NCBI GenBank assembly: GCA_020433805.1
Contig: JAGRBZ010000001.1
Location: 1-64,000 of the forward strand
DNA from: Anaerolineae bacterium
GTDB taxonomy: Bacteria; Chloroflexota; Anaerolineae; 4572-78; J111
Direction of reading: 5' to 3'
Length of the DNA: 64,000 bases
Below, piece by piece: positions 47,907 through 56,701 of this stretch. A model generated the notes under the pieces. That model did not search any database. It worked only from the letters and a program-made list of their open reading frames with translations, and was not told the origin of the DNA. Both the position numbers and the translations under genes were made by a program. The stretch's first letter is position 1. Each line of letters begins with the position of its first letter.

Positions 47907-48146
47907 ATGGATAAATTGAAAGCATTGTTTAGACACCCAGAGTTTCATGGGCTTTTCTTGTTTATTAGTGTATTGCTGTTTGTTTACCCCCTATTAATTG
48001 TATTAAATCACGGTGGGACAGCAATCGTGCTTCTTTCTTTCTTTTTTCCATGGGCACTTATCATCTTGATGTTATTTGCGGTGAGCAGGAGCTATACTCC
48101 CGAAGAGAACGAGGATGTGCAAAACGGAAGGACAGACGATGTTTAA
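47907..48146 (+). CDS. small two-helix membrane protein upstream of the transporter kinase
   Basis: 79-aa protein with two predicted membrane helices (about residues 15-35 and 41-62) and a short acidic tail. The ATG follows AAGGAAACAATA. Its last 8 bases overlap the kinase start (ATGTTTAA), so translation of the two is coupled. Small membrane proteins beside SSF-type transporters and kinases are known as accessory subunits, but I do not recognise this one by sequence. A role in assembly or gating of the transporter domain is inferred from the overlap. Confidence 0.75.
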   Translation: MDKLKALFRHPEFHGLFLFISVLLFVYPLLIVLNHGGTAIVLLSFFFPWALIILMLFAVSRSYTPEENEDVQNGRTDDV

Positions 48147-51100
48147 CTCCTGGCTTGTGCTCTCATTGATTGGTTTGTATGTGGGGATTTTGTTCGTGGT
48201 TGCTTTGTGGATCGAGCGCGGATCACCTCAAGGTAGACGCTTTGCTGAAAACCCCTGGATCTACTCCTTTGCCCTGGCTGTTTACTGTACCTCATGGACT
48301 TTCTATGGTAGTGTTGGTAGCGCGGCTAGCTCTGGCATGCTATTCCTTACCATCTACCTGGGACCGACCTTGGCTATCATTCTGTGGTGGTTTGGCCTTC
48401 GTAAATTAGTTCGGATAAAATCAACCCAGCGCATCACGAGTATAGCTGACTTTATTTCGGCTCGATACGGCAAATCTCAATCATTAGCAGCTATCGCGTC
48501 TTTGATTGCCATCACTGGTGCTACGCCGTATATTGCGCTACAGTTGAAAGCTATTACAACGACTTTTCCCCTTGTCACTGATCCAAGCGTTTCATCAACT
48601 ACCTGGATTAGCAACAACGTAGGGCCGATAGTCGTTGCCTTGATGATTATTTTTACCATCCTCTTTGGCGTTAGGCGTCTTGACCCTACCGAGCGTCACC
48701 AAGGTGTGGTGATGGCACTAGCCATCGAAAGTGTTGTCAAATTAATTGCTTTTCTAGCAGCCGGTATTTTTGTTACGTTCTTTTTGTACGATGGATTTGG
48801 CGATCTTCTTAATCAATTGGCGGTTAGCCCTTTTCATGATATGGTCGGCCGTGGCGGCCAAGACGTTTCTTCCTATTTGACCTGGATGAGTTATCTTGTT
48901 CTGGCTATGTCAGCTATTATGTTCTTGCCTCGTCAGTTTCACGTCGCCGTAATAGAGAATTCAAATGAGAAGAACATCCGAACTGCTATGTGGCTCTTTC
49001 CCTTATATCTGTTTCTGATCAATATTTTCGTTGTTCCTATTGCTGCTGGGGGATTGTTGCAAGGATATTCGGCTCAAGAAGCTGACACCTTTGTTCTTAC
49101 TTTACCACTACAGTACGGCCAACCCTGGCTGGCCTTACTGGTATTCATTGGCGGCTTTTCTGCAGCTACAGGGATGGTTATTGTTAGTGCGATGACATTG
49201 GCCACCATGTTCACCAACCATCTCTTGCTCCCTGTTATTGAGCAAGTTGGTCAGTTAAGTTTTATGCGTCAGTATCTACTGCAAGCGCGATGGCTGGCTG
49301 TAGCAGCAATTTTGATCACCAGTTATCTGTTCGAGCAAACAATCGGTGAGTCCTATACCCTAGTTAATATGGGGATTATCTCTTTTGCTGCGGTGCTTCA
49401 ATTTGCCCCTAGTATCGTGGGGGGCCTCTATTGGCGGCGAGCTAATAAGATGGGAGCGGTTTTAGGGTTAGTTAGTGGATTTTTGATTTGGTTTTATACA
49501 CTGCTGTTACCATCTTTTATTAAGAGTGGATGGTTCTCTACTACCCTATTAGATGAAGGCCCTTGGGGTATTGCCCTTCTTAATCCGGAGCAGCTTTTCG
49601 GTTTGGTTGGTCTGGCTCCCGTAGCGCATACGGTTTTTTGGACGATGCTATTCAACGTCAGCTTATTTATTGTTTGTTCGCTCTATTTTGAGCAGTCTGA
49701 GGAAGAGAAACGCGCAACAGACACATTTGTTGATGCTATAGCTGTGACGAAACGCTTTGCACCACATTCCGTTGGAATACCAAATATTGATCTAGCCAGT
49801 AAGCTTGAGATAATCAAAGCTTTATTAAGCCAATATCTCTCCCCGTCAGAAGTTACTGCTATGATCGAGAAGTCTCTCATTGCAACAGAGCTTAAAGGGA
49901 AAACGAAAGCTACTGTTATCGAATTGGCCAATCTAAGCGGTGAAGTAGAGAGATATCTGGCTGGCTCTATTGGAGCGGCTGTTGCATATCAAAGTTTCCG
50001 ACGCATTGAACTATTTAGCCAGCAAGAGGCAAGCTATCTATTACGATCATATAATGAAATACTCGCTGACCTAAGAATATCACCTCACGAGTTACGAGAG
50101 AGAATAAACTACTATCGCGAGCGAGATACATTGATAGCCGAGCAAGCCACGGTCTTAGAAAGAAGAATAGCAGAGCGGACACGCGTTCTTGAAGTTAGTG
50201 CAAAAATAAGCCGACAGCTAACCTCTATTTTGAATCTTAGTGAATTGCTACAGCTTTCGGTTGATTTGCTTCAAGAAGAATTTAATTATTATCATGCTCA
50301 TATCTACTTAGTTGATGAAGAAACTGGTGACTTGGTGATAGCGGAAGGCACTGGTAAGGTAGCTCAAAAACTTAAGGCCAAGGGACATCGGTTGGAAGAT
50401 GGTCTAGGCATTGTCGGCACGGTGGCAAGCACAAAGAAGGCCTTCAAGAGCAACAACGTCGACAAGATGCTAAATTTTGTTCGTAACCCGCTGTTGCCTG
50501 ATACTAAGTCAGAGTTGGCGATACCTTTGCTCAAAGGAAACCAGGTTTTGGGGGTGCTCGATATTCAAAGTGAGGAACTAGACCGATTTTCTGATGAAGA
50601 TGTAATTATGATGCAATCTGTTGCAAACCAAATTGCTATCGCAGTTGATAACGCGCGTTTGTTGAGCCAGTTTCAAACAGCCCTGCAGGAGGTCGAACGC
50701 CTCAACCGTCGCCTAACCCGCGAGGGTTGGGAGCAGGCCGTGGATAGGGTTTCAACCGTGGGGTATCGATACAACCGAGGAGCGAGCACAGCTCTTACCT
50801 CAACCTCAGATGCTTGGTTGTCTCCTATGAAAGAAGCCGCTGCCAAAAAAGCTTTAGTTAAGCACTCTCGGCCAGGTAACGGCCATCCGTCGGAGGTTGA
50901 GCTCGCTGTGCCATTAATTTTGAGAAATGAAGTTATTGGCATGTTAGGCGTCAAGCGGGAGGAAACGTCAGATTGGGTCGAGGAAGAAGTATCGGCTGTC
51001 GAGGCCGTCGCTGACCAAGTCTCTAGGGCCTTAGAAAATGCCAGATTGGCTAAAGAGCAGGAAAGAACGATTGAGCAGCTTAAAGAAGTTGACCGTCTGA

Positions 51101-51825
51101 AGTCAGAATTTTTGACGAGTATGAGTCACGAACTCCGTACCCCCTTAAATTCAATCATCGGTTTTGCTGATGTTTTATTACAAGGGATCGATGGTGACCT
51201 GCCGGACATGGCTACCAACGACATCAGATTAATTCATAATAGTGGTCAACACCTTCTTGCTTTAATCAACGATATTCTCGATTTGTCTAAAATTGAGGCT
51301 GGCAAAATGGAGTTGGTTCGTGAGCCGCTCGACATAAGCGAGTCGATTAACGATGTGCTGGCAGCATCCAATTCGTTGGTTAAAGATAAACCTGTAGAAA
51401 TCTTAGTCGATAGCACCAGCGAACTTCCCCTTGTTTACGCTGACAAACTGCGCCTCAACCAAATTTTGCTCAACTTGGTGAGTAATGCTGCTAAATTTAC
51501 CCATGAAGGGTCAATTACAATAAAGGCACGTTTAGATGACAAAAATCCGGATAGAATGCGTGTTGGCGTTATTGATACGGGTATCGGCATTCCCAAAGAT
51601 AAACAGCGTTCTATCTTTGACCGATTTCGACAGGCTGATGGTACAACGACTAGAAAATATGGCGGAACCGGTTTAGGGTTAGCTATTTCGATGAACTTGA
51701 CGGAAATGCACGGCGGTGAGCTTCAAGTCAAAAGTGAAGTCGACGTCGGCTCGGAATTTTATTTTACTATTCCCCTGGCGGACACTATTTCTGAGCAAAC
51801 CGACGTGAGTATTGTTGAAAATTAA
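48139..51825 (+). CDS. SLC5/SSF transporter-like histidine kinase (SSF-STAC-GAF-GAF-HisKA-HATPase)
   Basis: About 1228 residues; the only kinase in the array. Residues 1-518 form a 12-13 helix sodium:solute symporter domain (WTFYGSVGSAASSG near the start, GGFSAATGMVIVSAMT in the middle). A helical segment (544-651) ending LAGSIGAAVAYQSF looks like a STAC domain, which links SLC5 domains to kinases such as CbrA. Then GAF (681-845), divergent GAF (851-968), HisKA (LTSMSHELRTPLNSIIGFAD, His997) and HATPase_c (LVSNAAKF, DTGIGIP, GGTGLGLAIS). The GAF pair matches the array sensors, but the kinase replaces their GAF-stub tail. ATG 48139 has GGAAGGA upstream; the ATG at 48115 lies inside the previous gene. 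Confidence 0.92.
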   Translation: MFNSWLVLSLIGLYVGILFVVALWIERGSPQGRRFAENPWIYSFALAVYCTSWTFYGSVGSAASSGMLFLTIYLGPTLAIILWWFGLRKLVRIKSTQRITSIADFISARYGKSQSLAAIASLIAITGATPYIALQLKAITTTFPLVTDPSVSSTTWISNNVGPIVVALMIIFTILFGVRRLDPTERHQGVVMALAIESVVKLIAFLAAGIFVTFFLYDGFGDLLNQLAVSPFHDMVGRGGQDVSSYLTWMSYLVLAMSAIMFLPRQFHVAVIENSNEKNIRTAMWLFPLYLFLINIFVVPIAAGGLLQGYSAQEADTFVLTLPLQYGQPWLALLVFIGGFSAATGMVIVSAMTLATMFTNHLLLPVIEQVGQLSFMRQYLLQARWLAVAAILITSYLFEQTIGESYTLVNMGIISFAAVLQFAPSIVGGLYWRRANKMGAVLGLVSGFLIWFYTLLLPSFIKSGWFSTTLLDEGPWGIALLNPEQLFGLVGLAPVAHTVFWTMLFNVSLFIVCSLYFEQSEEEKRATDTFVDAIAVTKRFAPHSVGIPNIDLASKLEIIKALLSQYLSPSEVTAMIEKSLIATELKGKTKATVIELANLSGEVERYLAGSIGAAVAYQSFRRIELFSQQEASYLLRSYNEILADLRISPHELRERINYYRERDTLIAEQATVLERRIAERTRVLEVSAKISRQLTSILNLSELLQLSVDLLQEEFNYYHAHIYLVDEETGDLVIAEGTGKVAQKLKAKGHRLEDGLGIVGTVASTKKAFKSNNVDKMLNFVRNPLLPDTKSELAIPLLKGNQVLGVLDIQSEELDRFSDEDVIMMQSVANQIAIAVDNARLLSQFQTALQEVERLNRRLTREGWEQAVDRVSTVGYRYNRGASTALTSTSDAWLSPMKEAAAKKALVKHSRPGNGHPSEVELAVPLILRNEVIGMLGVKREETSDWVEEEVSAVEAVADQVSRALENARLAKEQERTIEQLKEVDRLKSEFLTSMSHELRTPLNSIIGFADVLLQGIDGDLPDMATNDIRLIHNSGQHLLALINDILDLSKIEAGKMELVREPLDISESINDVLAASNSLVKDKPVEILVDSTSELPLVYADKLRLNQILLNLVSNAAKFTHEGSITIKARLDDKNPDRMRVGVIDTGIGIPKDKQRSIFDRFRQADGTTTRKYGGTGLGLAISMNLTEMHGGELQVKSEVDVGSEFYFTIPLADTISEQTDVSIVEN

Positions 51826-51865
51826 TCAATCAATTTATGAATTTTTAGAAGATTAATTAGGGATA

Positions 51866-54010
51866 ATGAAATCTTATATTACTAAAGTTCAATGTTTGGA
51901 ATGCCAACATGAAATGTCGTTTTATCCGGGCTTAGATAAATGCCCCAATTGCAACGGAGTGTGGTTAGATGCTCAGTATGATTACGACAAGGTTGCTAAA
52001 ATTTGGCAAAACGGGATAGATAGACGTGGTTATTCTTTGTGGCGTTATATAGAACTGCTACCTGTTCTCGATACCGAACACCTCAACACAATGGGCGAAG
52101 GTTATACACCATTAACTCGCGCTACAAAGATCCAAAACAGATTGAGCCATCCATCTATTTTTATTAAGGACGAGCGTCAATCGCCGACAAGTTCCTTCAA
52201 AGATAGGCAAGCTGCTGTAGCAACTACAGCTATGAAGCAGGCTAATATTCAGGAATGTGTTTTAGCCTCAACTGGTAATGCAGCCGCTGCATATGCCTCT
52301 TATTGTGCTCGAGCGGATATTAAACTTTGGATATTCTTAACAAGTATGGTGCCCGCTGCAAAAATGCGCGAGGCAGCCTTATATGGGGCAGAGGTTGTTA
52401 AAGTAGCTGGTACGTATGATCAGGCCAAAAAAGTCGCTGCTGATTTTGCTGCTCATCGAGGTATTCACTTTGATAAAGGGGCCAAGGCTATTCCCGGTAA
52501 GGAAAGTATGAAAACCGTAGCTTTTGAAATAGCTGAGGAATTGGCCCGTCAGAAGGGTTTTCAAACTCCGTGGCAAGCGCCGGACTGGTATATTCAGGCG
52601 GTTAGCGGTGGGATTGGTCCCATTGGTGTGCAAAAAGGCTTTGAAGAGTTGTTCAAAATGGGCCTAATTGATCGAGTTCCCAAAATTGGTGTTGTCCAAG
52701 TTGCTGGGTGTTCGCCTATGGTTCGGGCTTATTCGGCTGGTAAGCCCACCGCCGCTCCGGTAGTACCAGAAACGCGTATTACGGTGTTATCGACCGGAGC
52801 ACCGGGGTTAGGTTATGAGTTGCTTTTCAAAGCCAACCAAACTTATGGGGGGCATATGTTAAGTGTAACCGACGAAGAAGCCTTTGAGTCGATGCGTTTG
52901 TTAGCTCAAACGGAAGGTTACTCAGTGGAACCGGCTACGGCTGTCGCTTTTGCCGGGTTAGATAAATTGGTTACACAAGGTATCATTAAATCCGATGAAA
53001 CGGTTGTTGTTAATTGCTCGGGGCATACGTTCCCCGTAGAAAAGCATATTATGGACGAGGAGAACCTGTTAGATGTGCAACTGTCAGGCTCTAAGGAAGC
53101 GTCGGCAAGTGTTCCTCTCGATGGTCTAGGCGCAGCACTCAAGCGTTTAGATGAACAGGTCACCACAATTGTTGTCATTGATGACAATCCTATGGATAGC
53201 CGTCTTATTCGTAGATTATTACAAGCTAAGAAACCTTACCGCGTATTTGAAGCAAATACAGCGTTGGAAGGTTTAAAGATAATTAGAGATCGCTTACCCG
53301 ATCTCGTTGTTAGCGATCTAACAATGCCGGAAATGGATGGCTTTGCCTTGTTGCAAGAGCTGAAAAGCGATCCTTTAACGGCGAATATTCCTGTCATTGT
53401 TGTATCTGCTAAAGATTTAACGAAGGATGATGAACAGCGACTGGCCGGGCAAACCTCGTCGGTTTGGATGAAAGGTTCTTTTTCTACCAAAGACCTTGTG
53501 GAACATGTTGTTGATACTTTATCAGGCACGATACCAGAGCAACCCGTTGAGCAAAACGAACGAACTAAAACCAAAGAATTGGTGATCCCTCCACCTAGTC
53601 AAGCCGATAATTCAATTGCTGATAAACTTCAATTAAAGAAAGTCGTTTTAATAGAGGATAGCTCTATTGATGCGCGTCTTATTAGCCGGATTTTACAAAT
53701 GAAATTACCGGTATCTATAACTCATGTGACAGATGGTGAAAATGCTATTGAGGTTATAAAAAAGGAAAAACCCCATCTTATTACACTTGATCTAAATATG
53801 CCTGATAAAAGTGGGTATCAAATTTTGGAAGACTTAAAAGATAATGAGGAATTGGATAGTATTCCAGTTATTGTAATCACATCTCAAATTTTATCTGACG
53901 CCGAAAAAGAGTTTTTGACTCGAAATGATGTCCGTTCTGTTTGGCAAAAAGGCGATATAAACCGCGAAAAGTTAATCGCTCATGTTGAGTCTGAGTTGCA
54001 ATATTCATAA
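51866..54010 (+). CDS. threonine-synthase-like PLP enzyme fused to two receiver domains
   Basis: 714 aa. A zinc-ribbon start (Cys10, Cys13, Cys26, Cys29) and fold-type II PLP domain of the threonine synthase type fill residues 1-420: TMGEGYTPLTRA, the PLP lysine Lys112 in SSFKDRQA, the cofactor phosphate loop STGNAAAAYAS and VSGGIGPIGV. Two receivers follow: about 431-550 (VVIDDNPMDSR, VVSDLTMPEMDG, VVSAKD, WMKGSF) and 595-712 (VLIEDSSIDAR, ITLDLNMPDKSG, VITSQ, WQKGD). All key residues appear intact in all three parts. Free threonine synthase converts O-phosphohomoserine to threonine; the actual substrate is uncertain. The gene follows the array kinase by 40 bp, so phospho-control of the enzyme is a strong inference. 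Confidence 0.9.
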   Translation: MKSYITKVQCLECQHEMSFYPGLDKCPNCNGVWLDAQYDYDKVAKIWQNGIDRRGYSLWRYIELLPVLDTEHLNTMGEGYTPLTRATKIQNRLSHPSIFIKDERQSPTSSFKDRQAAVATTAMKQANIQECVLASTGNAAAAYASYCARADIKLWIFLTSMVPAAKMREAALYGAEVVKVAGTYDQAKKVAADFAAHRGIHFDKGAKAIPGKESMKTVAFEIAEELARQKGFQTPWQAPDWYIQAVSGGIGPIGVQKGFEELFKMGLIDRVPKIGVVQVAGCSPMVRAYSAGKPTAAPVVPETRITVLSTGAPGLGYELLFKANQTYGGHMLSVTDEEAFESMRLLAQTEGYSVEPATAVAFAGLDKLVTQGIIKSDETVVVNCSGHTFPVEKHIMDEENLLDVQLSGSKEASASVPLDGLGAALKRLDEQVTTIVVIDDNPMDSRLIRRLLQAKKPYRVFEANTALEGLKIIRDRLPDLVVSDLTMPEMDGFALLQELKSDPLTANIPVIVVSAKDLTKDDEQRLAGQTSSVWMKGSFSTKDLVEHVVDTLSGTIPEQPVEQNERTKTKELVIPPPSQADNSIADKLQLKKVVLIEDSSIDARLISRILQMKLPVSITHVTDGENAIEVIKKEKPHLITLDLNMPDKSGYQILEDLKDNEELDSIPVIVITSQILSDAEKEFLTRNDVRSVWQKGDINREKLIAHVESELQYS

Positions 54011-54143
54011 GAAAATGTAAAAATTAAGAGGTGGGCGCTTAATAAACTAGCACCAAACAGTAAACTCCAAACCCGAACATTCATGAATATGAGAACAACG
54101 ACACCGCTACAATTTACAATTATGCGCTGGGAGGTCTATTGAA

Positions 54144-54524
54144 ATGTTGATTTTGTATGTAGAAGACAATTTTGAAAACAAACTATTTGTCCGGAGGGTC
54201 ATTGAGTCGATGGGCCATGAAATGGTGGAAGCCGAAACAGGTCTCGACAGCTTAATGCTAGCCGAAGAACGAAAACCGGATTTAGTGCTTATGGACGTCA
54301 ATATCCCAGGCATGGATGGTTTGGAAACAACCGCCAAGTTTAGAGAAAGCCCTAATCTAGCCGATATCCCTATTATTGCTCTAACGGCTAACGCTATGAA
54401 AGGGGACAGGGAACGGTGTTTGGCTGCCGGCTGCAATGGGTATATGCAAAAACCTGTTGGTGTTTCTGACTTACGGCGAGAAATAGAGTATTATGCCAAG
54501 CAATCTCAATTAGCAAACGAATAG
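54144..54524 (+). CDS. single-domain response regulator (DivK/CheY-like)
   Basis: 126-aa stand-alone receiver with YVEDNFENK, the phospho-acceptor in LVLMDVNIPGMDG, ALTANAMKGDRERC and the lysine in YMQKPVG. It lacks an output domain. This subtype is typical of phosphotransfer shuttles and of receivers appended to hybrid kinases. It is the last gene before the array terminator, 133 bp after the PLP-receiver fusion. It likely takes phosphate from the transporter kinase, either as shuttle or sink. Confidence 0.88.
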   Translation: MLILYVEDNFENKLFVRRVIESMGHEMVEAETGLDSLMLAEERKPDLVLMDVNIPGMDGLETTAKFRESPNLADIPIIALTANAMKGDRERCLAAGCNGYMQKPVGVSDLRREIEYYAKQSQLANE

Positions 54525-54627
54525 AAAGTAAACGGTCGTTTCTTCTTTGAAAAGTCTTTATTATAGTTGTATCGTAAGTTGACTTTACAAATAGTAAATG
54601 ATCTTTTTGTGCGTATAGACTTTTTCT

Positions 54628-54660
54628 TTAAGAGAGCCACCAGCCAGGCGGCTCTCTTAA
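54628..54660 (+). terminator. intrinsic terminator at the end of the sensor array
   Basis: TTAAGAGAGCC (54628-54638) and GGCTCTCTTAA (54650-54660) form a perfect 11-bp stem with an 11-base loop, followed by ATTTTAAATTT. It stands about 100 bases after the last receiver gene. It is the strongest terminator candidate between 16.2 and 54.8 kb and marks the 3' end of the array. Confidence 0.8.
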
Positions 54661-54695
54661 ATTTTAAATTTAAAGGTGGCAACAATCTTTATTTA

Positions 54696-54704
54696 TGGTA
54701 TAAT
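54696..54704 (+). promoter_or_regulatory. extended -10 promoter for the membrane-protein pair
   Basis: A perfect TATAAT (54699-54704) preceded by TGG gives an extended -10 element; the -35 region is poor, as usual for that class. It lies just after the array terminator and 77 bases before the start at 54781, so a new transcription unit begins here. Confidence 0.55.
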
Positions 54705-54780
54705 GGATAGTATCTTAACATAATTTTTCCTTGTATCATCGCTAGTATGCGTGCTTGTTTTTGGGAGGGAGTAGTTGTGA

Positions 54781-56550
54781 ATGGCAAAAAGTAAACGAGC
54801 GAGTATAAAAGATAAAAGCCCCGAGTCTCTAGGGATGACACAGAAAAAAAATAAGGGCATTGATCTGCTTTTCGGCGGTGCTGTGAATAAAGAAGGCTTT
54901 GATACTGATGATCAGCCCGAAGCAGAAGAAGAAAATGCAGAATTAAGTGCGCCAAGCAACATTAATGCAAACGACATGAATGATCAAGCCGATGAACGAT
55001 TGGTCGACGAACTTGGTCTACCTGTTGCGTTAGAGGCACCTCCTGATGATTTAATCTTAGCCTCTGCCCCTATTACATCTACTTCCCAAACTGAAGAGGT
55101 AAACTTCGAGCCTACCAATTCCCCCTTTGCTTATCCCGAGATAACAGAGATCAGTGACGATGCCAAGGAAGATGTAAATGATCTGTCTGGTCTTATTGAA
55201 GAGAGTCCAATACCACTGGAGGGAGTAAACTTGTCTGATTCAGAAGAAAAAGATAATTTGTCTGGTACTGTAGAGGCCGGTAATGTAGCTGAGAAAGATA
55301 TATCGATGCTTACAGCCAAGAATACGACCGGCATAGCCTCACCTCGATCAGAAGAGGAGATTGCTTCTAGCAATGTAGATACAGAAGTAGCAAATATGCC
55401 TACAGTAGATGATATTAATGATTTGTCTGGATTGGTTGTAGAAGAAACGGCAACAGATGCCACCATTCCTCACACCCCACCGCCGCCTGCTTCTCCCCCG
55501 CCATCTGCGTCAACGGATTTTGGCACATCTTCTGCCTACAACGATCCAACTTATACGTACGCACCTACTACAACGCCATCAAACGCGCCAACAGGTACCT
55601 CTGTACCGACTGCTGCTTCGAGCCTGCCCATTGACCAAGCTCCTGCCGGGGTTGTCAATGCACTCAGTACTTTTGCTGAAGCGGTGCCCGTAACCCGAGA
55701 AAGTTTTAGGCCGCAAGATGAATTTGCCGAAGTTGGCGATCACGTTCTCTCGGTAACTGAATTTCAAGCAGCTGAAAAAGACGCCGCGCTTGCGGAAAAG
55801 ATCGTAAATTATGTTGGCGAAGAACGTAGAGATAAACTTTTTAATGAAGTTGAAGCGCTTTACGAAGCCATAGCCAAAGAATTAAGCGGTAACAAAAAAG
55901 ACGCTAACTTTGCCCTTGATACATTGCGGCAGGCCCATAACCTTATCTTAGAAGATCCTCGTGAGTACGATGAAGCTTTTTATCGCGTAGCTATCGTAAA
56001 AACTATGCTCGACCGCAAAACCAACCTGCAACGGTGGTCTTATACCTGGGGCCTGTTCGTTCTGTTTTATGGCATTGCGTGGTTGGTATTGTGTATGGTT
56101 GGCTACTTTTTGCCTATCGACATGGAACAACTACAAGGAAATACCGTTACCTCAGTGGCGCTTCAAGCCTGGTTTTCCGGCCTAGCCGGTGGTATTGGTG
56201 GAGCTGTGGCTATTCTATGGACGCTTTACTATCGTGTATCGGTTAAACAAGATTTTGACCGCCAGTATTTAATGTGGTACATGGTTAAACCCATTTTGGG
56301 TTTTGTTCTTGGCCTGGTAATGTATTTCCTGCTTATTGCCGCAAGCTCAATGTTTGGAAATGCTGGCACTACCCCAGGCTTTGATACTTCTACAGGTATC
56401 TCCTTATCTATATTCTTTGGGTTTGTGGCTGGTTTCCGACAAGATAATGTTTACGACTGGATCTATGTCATCATCAAAGCTATTTCACCCAAGGCGACGG
56501 AAGAGTCGCAGAGTAAAACGCCGTTAATACCGTACGAACTACAAGAATAA
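54781..56550 (+). CDS. membrane protein with long acidic disordered N-terminus
   Basis: 589 aa of unrecognised family. Residues 1-300 are acidic and low in complexity, with three short repeats around a D/N-L-S-G core (NDLSGLIEE, DNLSGTVEA, NDLSGLVVEE) and then a proline/threonine/serine-rich stretch. A helical cytoplasmic segment (about 335-415, with VEALYEAIAKEL and ILEDPREYDEAFYRVA) precedes about four membrane helices (420-570). The C-terminal 250 residues are paralogous to the whole protein at 56702-57535. GGGAGGGAG lies upstream of the ATG. Function is unknown; the shape suggests a membrane platform with a flexible binding arm. Confidence 0.75.
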   Translation: MAKSKRASIKDKSPESLGMTQKKNKGIDLLFGGAVNKEGFDTDDQPEAEEENAELSAPSNINANDMNDQADERLVDELGLPVALEAPPDDLILASAPITSTSQTEEVNFEPTNSPFAYPEITEISDDAKEDVNDLSGLIEESPIPLEGVNLSDSEEKDNLSGTVEAGNVAEKDISMLTAKNTTGIASPRSEEEIASSNVDTEVANMPTVDDINDLSGLVVEETATDATIPHTPPPPASPPPSASTDFGTSSAYNDPTYTYAPTTTPSNAPTGTSVPTAASSLPIDQAPAGVVNALSTFAEAVPVTRESFRPQDEFAEVGDHVLSVTEFQAAEKDAALAEKIVNYVGEERRDKLFNEVEALYEAIAKELSGNKKDANFALDTLRQAHNLILEDPREYDEAFYRVAIVKTMLDRKTNLQRWSYTWGLFVLFYGIAWLVLCMVGYFLPIDMEQLQGNTVTSVALQAWFSGLAGGIGGAVAILWTLYYRVSVKQDFDRQYLMWYMVKPILGFVLGLVMYFLLIAASSMFGNAGTTPGFDTSTGISLSIFFGFVAGFRQDNVYDWIYVIIKAISPKATEESQSKTPLIPYELQE

Positions 56551-56701
56551 GTAGAAGCAAGTTGCTTCATTGTTGTTGTAAGCAATCTTTAAGTTTGTTT
56601 GCTTTATTTTGTTTCTAAATTCATGACGCTTATAGGTAATGTAACTGTGAGCGATTTTTTAGACGGTCGTTAATTTATTGACGCCAGTTTGATGACAAAT
56701 C

